DNA from: Desulfobacterales bacterium
GTDB lineage: Bacteria; Desulfobacterota; Desulfobacteria; Desulfobacterales; JAFDCJ01
DNA: 17,514 nucleotides
NCBI GenBank assembly: GCA_029932495.1
Contig: JAOZPY010000007.1
Location: forward strand, 1 to 17,514
Direction: 5' to 3'
A model generated the notes under the pieces. The model made no database searches and had not been told where the DNA came from. It worked only from the letters and a program-made list of their open reading frames with translations. A program made the position numbers and the translations under genes. Numbering within the stretch: position 1 is the stretch's first letter; the number at the start of each line of letters is the position of its first letter. Below, in pieces: positions 7,466 to 15,377 of this stretch.

Positions 7466-8039
7466 GGTAGTCTTTTTGCTCATCAATAATTTTTTTACTG
7501 GTCAGCCAAAGCACAACGCCGGAAAACAGCGCCCAGAAGGTATCGGCCAGGGCCACTGCATGGCGATCAATAAACAGGTCCTGCTCCACGCCGTCACGAA
7601 ATATGGTGGCAATCAAACTCAGTGACTTGCGTGACAGGTCCTTTATCTGATCCATTAGTTCCGGTGACAGGTTTTTGAGCGTTTCGCTGGATTGCAGATG
7701 AAACATGTTAATAATAATGAGCGGGTCAAATTCGTAGACATCATACATGGCTTCCATTAGGGATTTCAACTTTTGATCGGGGCCCGCATCTTTTTCATCA
7801 ATGACGTGTTCCACCCGGATCAGGAGGTATTGAAGAATTCTCAAAGACAGAGAGGCATACAGTTCTTCCTTGTTCTTGAAATACAGGTAAAGGGTGCCCG
7901 GGCTCAGTTCTGCCTCCTGGGCGATGTCTTCCATGGTTGCTTTGTTAAAGCCTTTTTCGGAAAACACCCTTTTGGCGGCCACCATAATCTGCTGCCGCCT
8001 GCGCTCCTTTTCCCTTTCTTTGCGTTCCTGGATTCCCAT
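7407..8039 (-). CDS. TetR/AcrR-family transcriptional regulator
   Basis: 210 residues. The N-terminal helix-turn-helix is clear: QQIMVAAKRVFSEKGFNKAT, then MEDIAQEAELSPGTLYLYFKNKEELY, which is the textbook TetR recognition-helix region. It is preceded by a very basic stretch (ERKEREKERRR). The remainder is the variable all-helical ligand and dimer domain; the ligand cannot be inferred. I chose the ATG at 8039 because GAGGAG lies ten bases upstream. An in-frame ATG at 8057 would place that Shine-Dalgarno inside the coding sequence. The gene is divergent from ybaK, and the gap between them contains a perfect inverted repeat that could be its operator. Its last 59 bp are antisense to the end of the HAD/AIRS gene. 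Confidence 0.92.
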   Translation of the reverse strand: MGIQERKEREKERRRQQIMVAAKRVFSEKGFNKATMEDIAQEAELSPGTLYLYFKNKEELYASLSLRILQYLLIRVEHVIDEKDAGPDQKLKSLMEAMYDVYEFDPLIIINMFHLQSSETLKNLSPELMDQIKDLSRKSLSLIATIFRDGVEQDLFIDRHAVALADTFWALFSGVVLWLTSKKIIDEQKDYLKQTLEIAFEIFGRGVKKS

Positions 8040-8082
8040 GATTTCCGGTCTCCTCATGAATAATATTTATTTTCAACATCAC

Positions 8083-8111
8083 CCTATAATTTATTTTTTT
8101 TATTTTTTCAA
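8083..8111 (-). promoter_or_regulatory. Sigma-70-like promoter for the TetR gene
   Basis: On the minus strand, TTGAAA (8111-8106) and TATAGG (8088-8083) are separated by exactly 17 bp of A/T-rich sequence, about 45 bp upstream of the chosen TetR ATG. The match is four to five of six bases per box. It is a prediction from spacing and sequence only. Confidence 0.4.
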
Positions 8112-8174
8112 GAGAAATATTCATTTTATGATTTAAACTATAACGATGGGGGGGATTTTCAATGAATCACCTAC

Positions 8175-8199
8175 CATATGAAGTCGCTGACTTCATATG
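8175..8199. promoter_or_regulatory. Perfect 11-bp inverted repeat, candidate regulator binding site
   Basis: CATATGAAGTC (8175-8185) and GACTTCATATG (8189-8199) are exact reverse complements with a 3-bp spacer, 25 bp in all. The size and symmetry suit a dimeric repressor such as TetR. The site lies between the divergent TetR and ybaK genes, 74 bp before the ybaK ATG and about 65 bp upstream of the predicted TetR -35. It could also form an RNA hairpin in a ybaK leader. It is not followed by a T-run, so a terminator is unlikely. Confidence 0.5.
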
Positions 8200-8272
8200 T
8201 GGCAGAGGCAACCTATTCTACCGGACGGATACACTTATCGGATAAACAGCGTTGATAGGGGGGGATCGGTAA

Positions 8273-8776
8273 ATGTCTAAAAACTTGTGTACCAGTGCCC
8301 AAAAGGTGCAGGATGCCCTTGCGGCTTGCGGGGTGGCCTGCCAGGTGATTGAAATGCCCGGCAGCACCCGGACTGCCAAAGATGCCGCCCAGGCAGTCAG
8401 CTGCCGGCTGGGGCAGATTGCCAAGTCGTTGGTTTTCAAAGGCAAACAGACCGGCCAGGCCGTGCTGGTGATCACCAGCGGCGCTAACCGGGTCAGTGAA
8501 AAACAACTGGCGATCCGAATTGCCGAACCTATCGCAATAGCTGATGCTGATTTTGTGCGGGAACAAACCGGTTTTGCCATTGGAGGGGTTCCACCCGTTG
8601 GCCATGCCCAGGCCCTGAAAATTTTCATTGACCAGGATCTGTTCCAATACGATGAAATATGGGCGGCGGCCGGTACGCCCCGGTCCCTGTTCAAGCTGAC
8701 ACCGGACGAGCTACGCAAAATCACCCGCGGGCAGGTCATCAATGTAACGGGCGCAAAAGAAAATTCATCGTTGTAG
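8273..8776 (+). CDS. ybaK: YbaK/EbsC-type aminoacyl-tRNA deacylase (Cys-tRNA(Pro) deacylase family)
   Basis: 167 residues, close to the usual 155-160. Family members hydrolyse mischarged tRNA in trans, classically Cys-tRNA(Pro). Visible signatures are IAKSLVFKG with the conserved Lys51, the SGANRVSEKQLA segment, TGFAIGGVPPVGH (99-111) and AAGTPRSLFKLTPDEL (132-147), which match YbaK and the ProRS INS domain. The ATG at 8273 is preceded by a G7 run (8258-8264) eight bases upstream, which can act as an unusual Shine-Dalgarno. It converges with the free-standing ThrRS editing domain, with a 67-bp gap that shows no convincing terminator. Within the YbaK/ProX/EbsC superfamily the precise substrate may differ, for example Ala-tRNA(Pro) in ProXp-ala. 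Confidence 0.88.
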   Translation: MSKNLCTSAQKVQDALAACGVACQVIEMPGSTRTAKDAAQAVSCRLGQIAKSLVFKGKQTGQAVLVITSGANRVSEKQLAIRIAEPIAIADADFVREQTGFAIGGVPPVGHAQALKIFIDQDLFQYDEIWAAAGTPRSLFKLTPDELRKITRGQVINVTGAKENSSL

Positions 8777-8843
8777 ACGCATCCCGAAGCTGTTACCCCT
8801 AACGCTGCATAAACAACACGGCAAACATTATCTAACGTGGGGG

Positions 8844-9251
8844 TTAAAATTGCTTGTACACTCTTGCCAGCGGGTGCCCCGGCGCCTGAAGATCAAGGTC
8901 CAGAAAATACCCGTAAGGCGTCTGCATGACTTTGTAGCCGGCGTCGGCCAATCTCGTGTGGGCCCGCTGCAATAGTTCCCTGGCCTGCTGGGGTTGGGCC
9001 TTGTCTTCCCCCAGATGGGTGAAGGAATGGAGGATAATTTTTTTCACATCCCATTTGCGCGCCAGCCACTTGGCGTTCTTAACCAGTTTGGTTTCCGTCG
9101 AACTGCCGGATTCGGCGTCCGACGGCTCAATGTGTACAAATGCGACCACACACCTGTCATTTTGCGCAGCCCCAGCCTCCGGCGCGTCCTCCAGGGTTTT
9201 CATGGCGGGCGTCCAGTTAAAATGATCACAATACCAGAATAGTACTCTCAC
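8844..9251 (-). CDS. Free-standing archaeal-type threonyl-tRNA synthetase editing domain protein
   Basis: 135 residues, a complete protein. It matches the N-terminal editing domain of archaeal ThrRS, a fold related to D-aminoacyl-tRNA deacylase that removes Ser from Ser-tRNA(Thr). Visible features are MRVLFWYCDHF at the start, VVAFVHIEP, IILHSFTHLGED with His79, and the tail GYKVMQTPYGYFLDLDL then GHPLARVYK. From memory of the Pyrococcus abyssi enzyme, the His is kept, but the Tyr, Lys and Glu used in editing correspond here to Phe116, Leu117 and Arg130, so activity may be altered. The start is GTG 9251, with GAGGAG five bases upstream. It lies 25 bp downstream of the ribonuclease gene on the same strand, so the two are probably an operon. 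There is no catalytic or anticodon-binding synthetase domain beside it. Confidence 0.82.
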   Translation of the reverse strand: MRVLFWYCDHFNWTPAMKTLEDAPEAGAAQNDRCVVAFVHIEPSDAESGSSTETKLVKNAKWLARKWDVKKIILHSFTHLGEDKAQPQQARELLQRAHTRLADAGYKVMQTPYGYFLDLDLQAPGHPLARVYKQF

Positions 9252-9276
9252 AGCAGCTCCTCAAAGTTGGTTTCGC

Positions 9277-11274
9277 TCATCCGATAAACACCAGTACCTG
9301 GTCATTGCGGGCGCTTACTTTTTGAATCGTCACCCGGATGAGATCCTCAGGTTTAAGTGTCAACCCGGCGGTAGACGGCATATCGCATTCGATCATGTAG
9401 CCGGTCAACAGGACCTGATACCCGTTGCGCCTTTTGCCCAGCACAATAGCCTCCTCCCGGGTTCCCACGCACCCTTCCAGGTACTTCAACAACCAGTACC
9501 GATGCCGGCCGTATTGAACGCGGGCCACGTTTCCCATGGGTTGTTCAAGGCTCTGGATGATTTGGTCAATATCCTCCATGCTGTATGGCTGTTCAAGGCC
9601 CAGGGCGGCCCTTATCTGCCGTTGGGTAACCAGATCAAAATATTTCCGGATGGGAGAGGTCGCCGTTACATAGGCATCGACACCCAGCCCAGAGTGTTTT
9701 CCCGGCCGATTGTCCAACACAAAGCGGCTCAACAATCGCCGCTGCATCCAGTTTTGAAACAGACTGCCCTCATCGTTGCGGTAAAGCCTCTCCCGGGGCG
9801 GCGGCTGGGTTCTGAAAATGGCCGGAATTGCCTTGTCAACCAGAAACTTGGCCATCAGCCAGTTGGCCAGAATCATCAGTTCAGCAATCAGCATCCGGGC
9901 CGGGCTTTCCCGGCTGACCCTGTTGACGTTAATGCTGCGATCAGCTGCCAGCCAGACATTGATTTCTGGCACCGAAATCTGGACAGCCCCGGCATCAAAA
10001 CGCTGCCGGCGAAATTTTTCCGCTATTTTGTGCAGGATTGCCAGGTCCGGGTTTTGATCCAGGACCAGATTGACATCGTAATAAACCAGCTGGTCTTTGA
10101 CCGATACCAGGCTGGCCACAATTTCATGATCAATTATTTCCAGCGCGGGGCTGAGCTTTACCAGGGTGCTGATGGCAGGTCGCACCTGGCCGGCTTTCAA
10201 ACTGCACAGCCCCTCGGCAAGATCAGGCGGCAGCATGGAAATTTTCTGATCAGGCATATAGATGGAGCTGCCCCGTTCACGGGCCTGCTCATCAATTGCA
10301 TCGCCCTTGCGCACAAAATAGCCCACATCGGCAATGTGAATACCAAGCCGATACCCCCCATCCGCCATGGATTCAATGCTCAGCGCGTCATCAAAATCAA
10401 GGGTGGACTGCCCATCGATGGTCATCAGCGACAACTGCGTCAAATCCACGCGTCCCTCATCAATGGGCTCCCGTATACCGGCGGCAGCCAGTTGACGAGC
10501 GCCGGCCAGAATATGCTCCGGAAACTGCACCGGTATCTCGTATCGCAGCAAGTCAATGTTTTCATCTTCTTCAAAGACCTTCAGCCGGACGAGCACCGGA
10601 AACAAATCGGCTGTTGCATCCAGTCCCGCCCGGGCCAGCAGGGTCCGGGTTAATACATGCTCCCGGCTTTCCTTGCCAAAAAGATAGTAGGATTTCAGCA
10701 GCCTGACATACTCCTGGATTTCGGCCGCATTGACTCCGGCAGCCGGTTGGTTTCCCGCCAGCACCTGTTTAAGCCACTGACTGCCGTGTTCGACTAGCCG
10801 ATCCCGACGCGCCTGCTCCCTTTGCTGGGCCTGCAGACGCTCAACCTGCTCGGCGGAATGGGGGAAAAACCGATCCGGGTTAAATTTAAAATAAAGCCGA
10901 TCATCAAAAAGCGCCCGGATGACCGCTGATTCATGATCACCGGAGGGGTTGTCGGGAAAACAGAATTCCGTCATGGTCTCCAGGTCGATCCACACCTGTT
11001 CGGTGTTTAAAACGTCCCATAAATCGTGAACGTCCACCTGCCGAATCAGGGCCTTGCGCCTGTCAGAAAGCTGTTTGAGCGCATCAACCATCCGGTCCCG
11101 GCCCTGGCTCAGATCCAGACGCGCGTGATCCCTGTGCAGCAGACGACTGGCTGAAAGTTTGACCTCCCGGTTGTTTTCCGTCAACAGCCGCAGCCGCCTG
11201 TTTTTGACCTCCAGAATGACCGCGCACAGGATCTTCTGACGATCGATATATTCAACAATATTCCCGCATTCCAT
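9277..11274 (-). CDS. RNase II/RNase R-family 3'-5' exoribonuclease (RNB domain)
   Basis: About 665 residues. The RNB core starts with TIDGQSTLDFDDALSIE, giving the four metal-binding Asps at about 287, 293, 295 and 296. IHIADVGYFVRKGDAID, YMPDQKISMLPPDL and AELMILANWLMAKFL follow, with TSPIRKYFDL (about 539-548) holding the catalytic Arg. The gene should degrade single-stranded RNA processively. The family looks like the divergent cyanobacterial/organellar type rather than E. coli Rnb, since no clear cold-shock domain precedes the core. The start is uncertain. ATG 11274 begins MECGNIVEYIDRQKILCAV, which looks like a family N-terminus. ATG 11370 and TTG 11382 would add 32 or 36 residues. None has a good Shine-Dalgarno, but TTGACT-17-TATTGT lies just upstream of 11274. 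It is followed by the ThrRS editing domain gene. Confidence 0.88.
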   Translation of the reverse strand: MECGNIVEYIDRQKILCAVILEVKNRRLRLLTENNREVKLSASRLLHRDHARLDLSQGRDRMVDALKQLSDRRKALIRQVDVHDLWDVLNTEQVWIDLETMTEFCFPDNPSGDHESAVIRALFDDRLYFKFNPDRFFPHSAEQVERLQAQQREQARRDRLVEHGSQWLKQVLAGNQPAAGVNAAEIQEYVRLLKSYYLFGKESREHVLTRTLLARAGLDATADLFPVLVRLKVFEEDENIDLLRYEIPVQFPEHILAGARQLAAAGIREPIDEGRVDLTQLSLMTIDGQSTLDFDDALSIESMADGGYRLGIHIADVGYFVRKGDAIDEQARERGSSIYMPDQKISMLPPDLAEGLCSLKAGQVRPAISTLVKLSPALEIIDHEIVASLVSVKDQLVYYDVNLVLDQNPDLAILHKIAEKFRRQRFDAGAVQISVPEINVWLAADRSINVNRVSRESPARMLIAELMILANWLMAKFLVDKAIPAIFRTQPPPRERLYRNDEGSLFQNWMQRRLLSRFVLDNRPGKHSGLGVDAYVTATSPIRKYFDLVTQRQIRAALGLEQPYSMEDIDQIIQSLEQPMGNVARVQYGRHRYWLLKYLEGCVGTREEAIVLGKRRNGYQVLLTGYMIECDMPSTAGLTLKPEDLIRVTIQKVSARNDQVLVFIG

Positions 11275-11405
11275 GCCTGGTACAATAACAACCGCCGGGT
11301 ATAAAGTCAATGACCCATGACGCTGTATGCCCGGGTCGGTAACACTGCCCCAGGGGCGGATCTTCAACATCGACTTTTGCAAAATTAGGGTTTATATAGG
11401 TAAAA

Positions 11406-13166
11406 ATGAAAAATGCCGCTGCCCTCATAAAACCCTATTTCCATGAAAACCGCTACCCGGTTTTAGCCGGGCTGTTGAGCCTGGTCATTGTTGATATTCT
11501 CCAGCTTTTTATCCCCCGGGTGATCAAGTGGGCGGTGGACGACCTGACGGTTTTCGCAATCGACACCCGGCAGCTGCTAATCTATGCGCTTTACATGATC
11601 GGCATCGCCGTTTGCATCTCCATTTTCCGCTACACCTGGCGCCGCTGCCTGCTGGGCACCTCACGGCGTATCGAAGAAGGCCTGCGCAACCGGCTTTTTT
11701 CTCACCTGCAATGCCTTTCGGCCGCCTATTTCGACCAGGCCAAAACCGGGGATCTGATGGCCCATGCCACCAATGATATTCAGCAAATCCGGATGGCCAC
11801 CGGTATGGGGATGGTAGCCTTGAACGATGCCGTTGTTCTGGGGCTGGCGGCCATCGGCTTTATGGCCTACATCAATGTGCGGCTGACTGCCTTTGTGCTG
11901 ATTCCCATGCCGCTGATTGTTTTCGGCACCCGTTTCTTCAGCAAACAAATGCACCGCCGGTACCAGGCGGTCCAAGCATCATTTTCCGACTTGACCGAAG
12001 TCATCCGGGAACGTTTTGCGGGCATCCGCATCATCAAAGCCCACCACCGGCAAAGGCAGTCAAGCGCCGTGGTGGAAGCGGCCTCCCGGCAATACATCGA
12101 TAAAAATATCCGGCTGGTTAAAATTATCGGGGCTTTTTTTCCGATGATGCTGCTTTTTTCAAACCTGAGTCTGGTCATTGTACTTTACCTGGGTGGCCGG
12201 CAGACCATTTTGATGACCATCACCCCCGGTGACTTCGTGGCCTTCATCAGTTACCTGGGGCTTTTGACCTGGCCGATGATGGCCCTGGGCTGGGTATCCA
12301 ACCTTATCCAGCGGGGGCGGGCATCCCTGGACCGTATCGAGCGGATACTGCAAACCGAACCGCAAATTAAAGACCGCGAAAATGCCCGACCCATTGAGGC
12401 CCCCCGGGGAAAAATCGTTTTTGAAAATGTTTCTTTCAGCTACCCTGGCGGCAGTGCAAAGGACAAGGGGGCCGTGCTGCACGGCATTGATATAGATGTC
12501 GAAGCCGGGGCCGTGCTGGGCATTGTCGGCCCGCCCGGAAGCGGCAAATCCACTCTGCTGAGCCTGATTCCCCGGCTGTACGACACCCGGCAGGGCCGTA
12601 TCCTGCTGGACGGACACGACATTCGCGATGTCAAAATTCGAAGTTTGCGCTCGCACATCTCTTTTATTCCCCAGGAGCCGTTTTTATTCGCCGGAACCAT
12701 TCGTGAAAACATTACCTTTGACAGTCCTGCAGTCAGCCAGTTGCAGCTGGAACAGGCGGCCCGGGATGCAGCCGTCTATGATACGGTGATGGGTTTTAGC
12801 GATGGTTTTGAAACCGTGGTCGGGGAAAAAGGGGTAATCCTGTCCGGTGGTCAAAAACAGCGTATCGCCCTGGCCCGCTGTCTGCTGCAAAACAGTGTCA
12901 TTCTTATTCTGGATGACCCCATCAGCCAGGTTGATCTGGCAACCGGACGGACAATCATTGCCACCCTGCGCCGGATGGCCGGCCGCAAAACTATTATTAT
13001 CGCCTCCCATCGTCTTTCGGCCGTCCGGCATGCCGAGGCCATCATCACCCTGGACAGGGGCCGCATCATCGAGTCCGGCACCCACCGCCAACTCATGCAA
13101 ACCGACGGCTACTATGCCCGCACCTTTCGTTTGCAGGAAATGGAAGAAGGCTTGAATGCGACCTGA
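11406..13166 (+). CDS. ABC exporter half-transporter, first subunit of a heterodimer (degenerate ATPase site)
   Basis: 586 residues: an N-terminal transmembrane domain (about 1-310, helices visible at 17-39, 58-78, 135-155, 160-178, 240-262 and 275-298), then an ATP-binding domain. Motifs are Walker A GPPGSGKST (375-383), Q-loop Gln423, LSGGQ (479-483), Walker B ILILDD with Asp504 in place of the catalytic Glu, and switch His535. That Asp is the signature of the degenerate half of heterodimeric exporters of the TM287/288, LmrCD and MdlAB kind. The start ATG 11406 has AGG five bases upstream. The next gene begins inside this one (11-bp overlap). Substrate is unknown; drugs, lipids or peptides are possible. 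It is divergent from the ribonuclease gene. Confidence 0.93.
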   Translation: MKNAAALIKPYFHENRYPVLAGLLSLVIVDILQLFIPRVIKWAVDDLTVFAIDTRQLLIYALYMIGIAVCISIFRYTWRRCLLGTSRRIEEGLRNRLFSHLQCLSAAYFDQAKTGDLMAHATNDIQQIRMATGMGMVALNDAVVLGLAAIGFMAYINVRLTAFVLIPMPLIVFGTRFFSKQMHRRYQAVQASFSDLTEVIRERFAGIRIIKAHHRQRQSSAVVEAASRQYIDKNIRLVKIIGAFFPMMLLFSNLSLVIVLYLGGRQTILMTITPGDFVAFISYLGLLTWPMMALGWVSNLIQRGRASLDRIERILQTEPQIKDRENARPIEAPRGKIVFENVSFSYPGGSAKDKGAVLHGIDIDVEAGAVLGIVGPPGSGKSTLLSLIPRLYDTRQGRILLDGHDIRDVKIRSLRSHISFIPQEPFLFAGTIRENITFDSPAVSQLQLEQAARDAAVYDTVMGFSDGFETVVGEKGVILSGGQKQRIALARCLLQNSVILILDDPISQVDLATGRTIIATLRRMAGRKTIIIASHRLSAVRHAEAIITLDRGRIIESGTHRQLMQTDGYYARTFRLQEMEEGLNAT

Positions 13167-15153
13167 CTACGGATATTTTGAAGAAACCCACCTGGGAAAA
13201 TCCCAGGACGCGAGGCTGTTCAAGCGCCTTTTTGCATTTGTCCGCCCTTACCGGCGTATGCTGGCCGGCTCCATCGGCCTGGTGCTGCTGATCACGGCCC
13301 TGGATCTCGCATTGCCTTACGCCACCAAGATCGCCATCGATCGCTATATTGTGCCTGCGGCCCCGGCCGCAAGTGCCCAGCGCACATCGCCGCCATCTTC
13401 TGAAACCCGTTATCTGCGGGTGGACACCGCCGATCCAGCGATAAAAAAAATCGTTTACAAATACAACCGGCTGTTCAGCGTCAAGGGCCCCACGGCCCGC
13501 ATTGCCTATGCGGATCTGGCGCAGATTGAAAAGCGGGATCTGATGCAGCTGAGAAAAAGCGACATTCGCGGCTTGGGTATTGTCGCGGCCATTTTCCTGA
13601 CGCTGGTGATATTGAACTTCATATTTAATTTCATCCAGAAAATGATCATGGAAGTCGCCGGTCACCGAATTATGCATGATTTGCGCATGGTGCTGTTCAA
13701 CCACATCCAGGGTCTTTCCATGGCCTTTTTTACCCGTAATCCGGTCGGCCGCCTGGTCACCCGGGCAACCAACGACGTGCAGAACATGCACGAGTTGTTC
13801 ACTTCGGCCATCTCCATGATTTTCAAGGATCTGTTTCTGCTGGGCGGCATCGCCGTGGTGATGCTGGTGTTAAACTGGAAACTGGCCCTGGCATCTTTTG
13901 CCGTGCTGCCGATGGTTCTGGCGGCCTCGCTGAACTTCTCCAGGCGGGCGCGCAATATCTTCCGGGATCTGCGCGTTAAAATCGCCGAGATCAACACGCG
14001 TTTTGCGGAAACCATCGGCGGCATCCGGGTCATCCAGCTGTTCAGCCAAGAAATGAACAATTATCGGCGGTTCCAGCGGCTCAATCATGAAAACTACCTG
14101 GCCGGCATGCGCCAGATCCATGTGCTGGCCGTTTTCATGCCGTTGATCGAACTGCTGGGGGTGGTGACCGCAGCGCTGGTAATTTTTTACGGCGGTTCGC
14201 GCGTGCTTGCCGGCAGCCTCAGCCTGGGAGCCCTGGTGGCGTTTATTTCCTACATCCGGATGTTCTTCCGGCCCATGCGCGACTTGGCGGAAAAATACAA
14301 TATCCTGCAAAACGCCATGGCGTCCGCAGAACGGATCTTTTTAATCCTGGACACCACCGATACGCTGCCCCTTCCGGCGGCAGGCAACACTCCCGTTCTC
14401 AGACGCATCGAAGAAATCCGTTTTGATAATGTCTCCTTCGGCTATACTGGAAACGAGGACGTGCTGAAAAATATCAGTTTCCGTATCCGCTCCGGGGAAA
14501 CCGTGGGGGTGGTGGGACCCACCGGGGCCGGCAAAACATCGTTGATCAACCTGATTGTGCGCTTTTATGATCCCCGCTGCGGTCAGGTGTTGCTCAACGG
14601 CCAGCGGCTTGCTGATTTCGAACCTTCCGCGTTTCGCACCCGCATGGCGCTGGTGATGCAGGAGTCATTTTTATTTTCCGGGACCATCCGGGAAAATATT
14701 TTCGCAACAGAACAAAGATTCACAGAACGGCAGGAACATGAAATCCTCGAGGCCTCCAACTGCAAATCTTTTATTGACTTGCTGCCGCGGGGCTTGGATA
14801 CCATCCTGACTGAAGGGGGTGCATCGATTTCCAGCGGCGAGCGTCAATTGATCGCAATTGCCAGGGCCTTAGCCCGGCGCCCCCAGTTGATCCTGTTTGA
14901 CGAGGCCACCTCCTATGTCGATTCCCGGACAGAGCAGCGAATCCAACAGGCCCTTGAAAAACTGATGCAAAACCGCACCGCGCTGATCATCGCCCACCGG
15001 CTGTCAACCGTGCGCCACGCCGATCGGATTCTGGTCATCAACCGGGGCCGAATTATTGAAAGCGGCACCCATGCCGAACTGATGGATCAAAAAGGATTTT
15101 ATTTCCGGCTGCATCAATGGCAAACGGGGAAACAACTATCATTTGACGACTGA
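13156..15153 (+). CDS. ABC exporter half-transporter, second subunit of a heterodimer (catalytic site intact), with an added periplasmic segment
   Basis: 665 residues. The transmembrane domain is followed by an ATP-binding domain with Walker A GPTGAGKT (454-461), Q-loop Gln502, Walker B LILFDEATSYVD with the catalytic Glu583, and His614. The signature is atypical, ISSGERQ (558-564) instead of LSGGQRQ, which fits a subunit that completes the degenerate site of its partner. Between helix 1 (about 36-62) and helix 2 (about 139-161) lies an extra, mostly hydrophilic segment of about 70 residues (67-138) that starts PAAPAASAQ and should face outward. Exporters of this type usually have a short loop there. 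Its ATG lies within the last codons of the first subunit, after AGAAGG, so translation is coupled. Substrate is unknown. Confidence 0.93.
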   Translation: MRPDYGYFEETHLGKSQDARLFKRLFAFVRPYRRMLAGSIGLVLLITALDLALPYATKIAIDRYIVPAAPAASAQRTSPPSSETRYLRVDTADPAIKKIVYKYNRLFSVKGPTARIAYADLAQIEKRDLMQLRKSDIRGLGIVAAIFLTLVILNFIFNFIQKMIMEVAGHRIMHDLRMVLFNHIQGLSMAFFTRNPVGRLVTRATNDVQNMHELFTSAISMIFKDLFLLGGIAVVMLVLNWKLALASFAVLPMVLAASLNFSRRARNIFRDLRVKIAEINTRFAETIGGIRVIQLFSQEMNNYRRFQRLNHENYLAGMRQIHVLAVFMPLIELLGVVTAALVIFYGGSRVLAGSLSLGALVAFISYIRMFFRPMRDLAEKYNILQNAMASAERIFLILDTTDTLPLPAAGNTPVLRRIEEIRFDNVSFGYTGNEDVLKNISFRIRSGETVGVVGPTGAGKTSLINLIVRFYDPRCGQVLLNGQRLADFEPSAFRTRMALVMQESFLFSGTIRENIFATEQRFTERQEHEILEASNCKSFIDLLPRGLDTILTEGGASISSGERQLIAIARALARRPQLILFDEATSYVDSRTEQRIQQALEKLMQNRTALIIAHRLSTVRHADRILVINRGRIIESGTHAELMDQKGFYFRLHQWQTGKQLSFDD

Positions 15154-15377
15154 ACCAAAGGTGCCATTTCGGATTCGCAGCAAGGTGATAAAATTTCTTG
15201 CTAAACTCAAAATCAAATGCTATGGGTATCAACTTATGCACTTGACTGTGTATTTTTTAATACCAGCAAAAAAACCGGCTGATTGGCAGCGGCCAATGGC
15301 CGTCATGCGATCAGCAAGCGGACAAATCGCCCGATGGGGCGCAATCGTGAAAACTTTATTGAAAGGAGGATATGACA
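15154..15377 (+). promoter_or_regulatory. fhs upstream region with small hairpins and a strong Shine-Dalgarno
   Basis: This gap holds no gene I can support. It contains a -35-like TTGACT (15242-15247) without a clear -10, the hairpin ATTGGC-AGCG-GCCAAT (15282-15297), the hairpin CGCCC-GATG-GGGCG (15328-15341), and AGGAGG (15364-15369) eight bases before the chosen fhs ATG at 15378. The two hairpins would lie in the 5' leader if transcription starts near 15270. I could not match the region to the THF or ZTP riboswitch consensus. Confidence 0.35.

Noticed and set aside
8844..9251. Remnant of a full archaeal-type threonyl-tRNA synthetase gene
   Set aside because: The frame has its own GTG start, a good Shine-Dalgarno and a natural stop right after the domain end, and no synthetase catalytic sequence lies downstream.
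9322..10653. Plus-strand open frame of 443 codons opposite the ribonuclease gene
   Set aside because: Antisense shadow; the RNB motifs with all four aspartates lie on the minus strand.
15154..15371. THF or ZTP riboswitch upstream of fhs
   Set aside because: The conserved core sequences I know for these classes are not present; only small isolated hairpins are seen. A covariance-model search would settle it.
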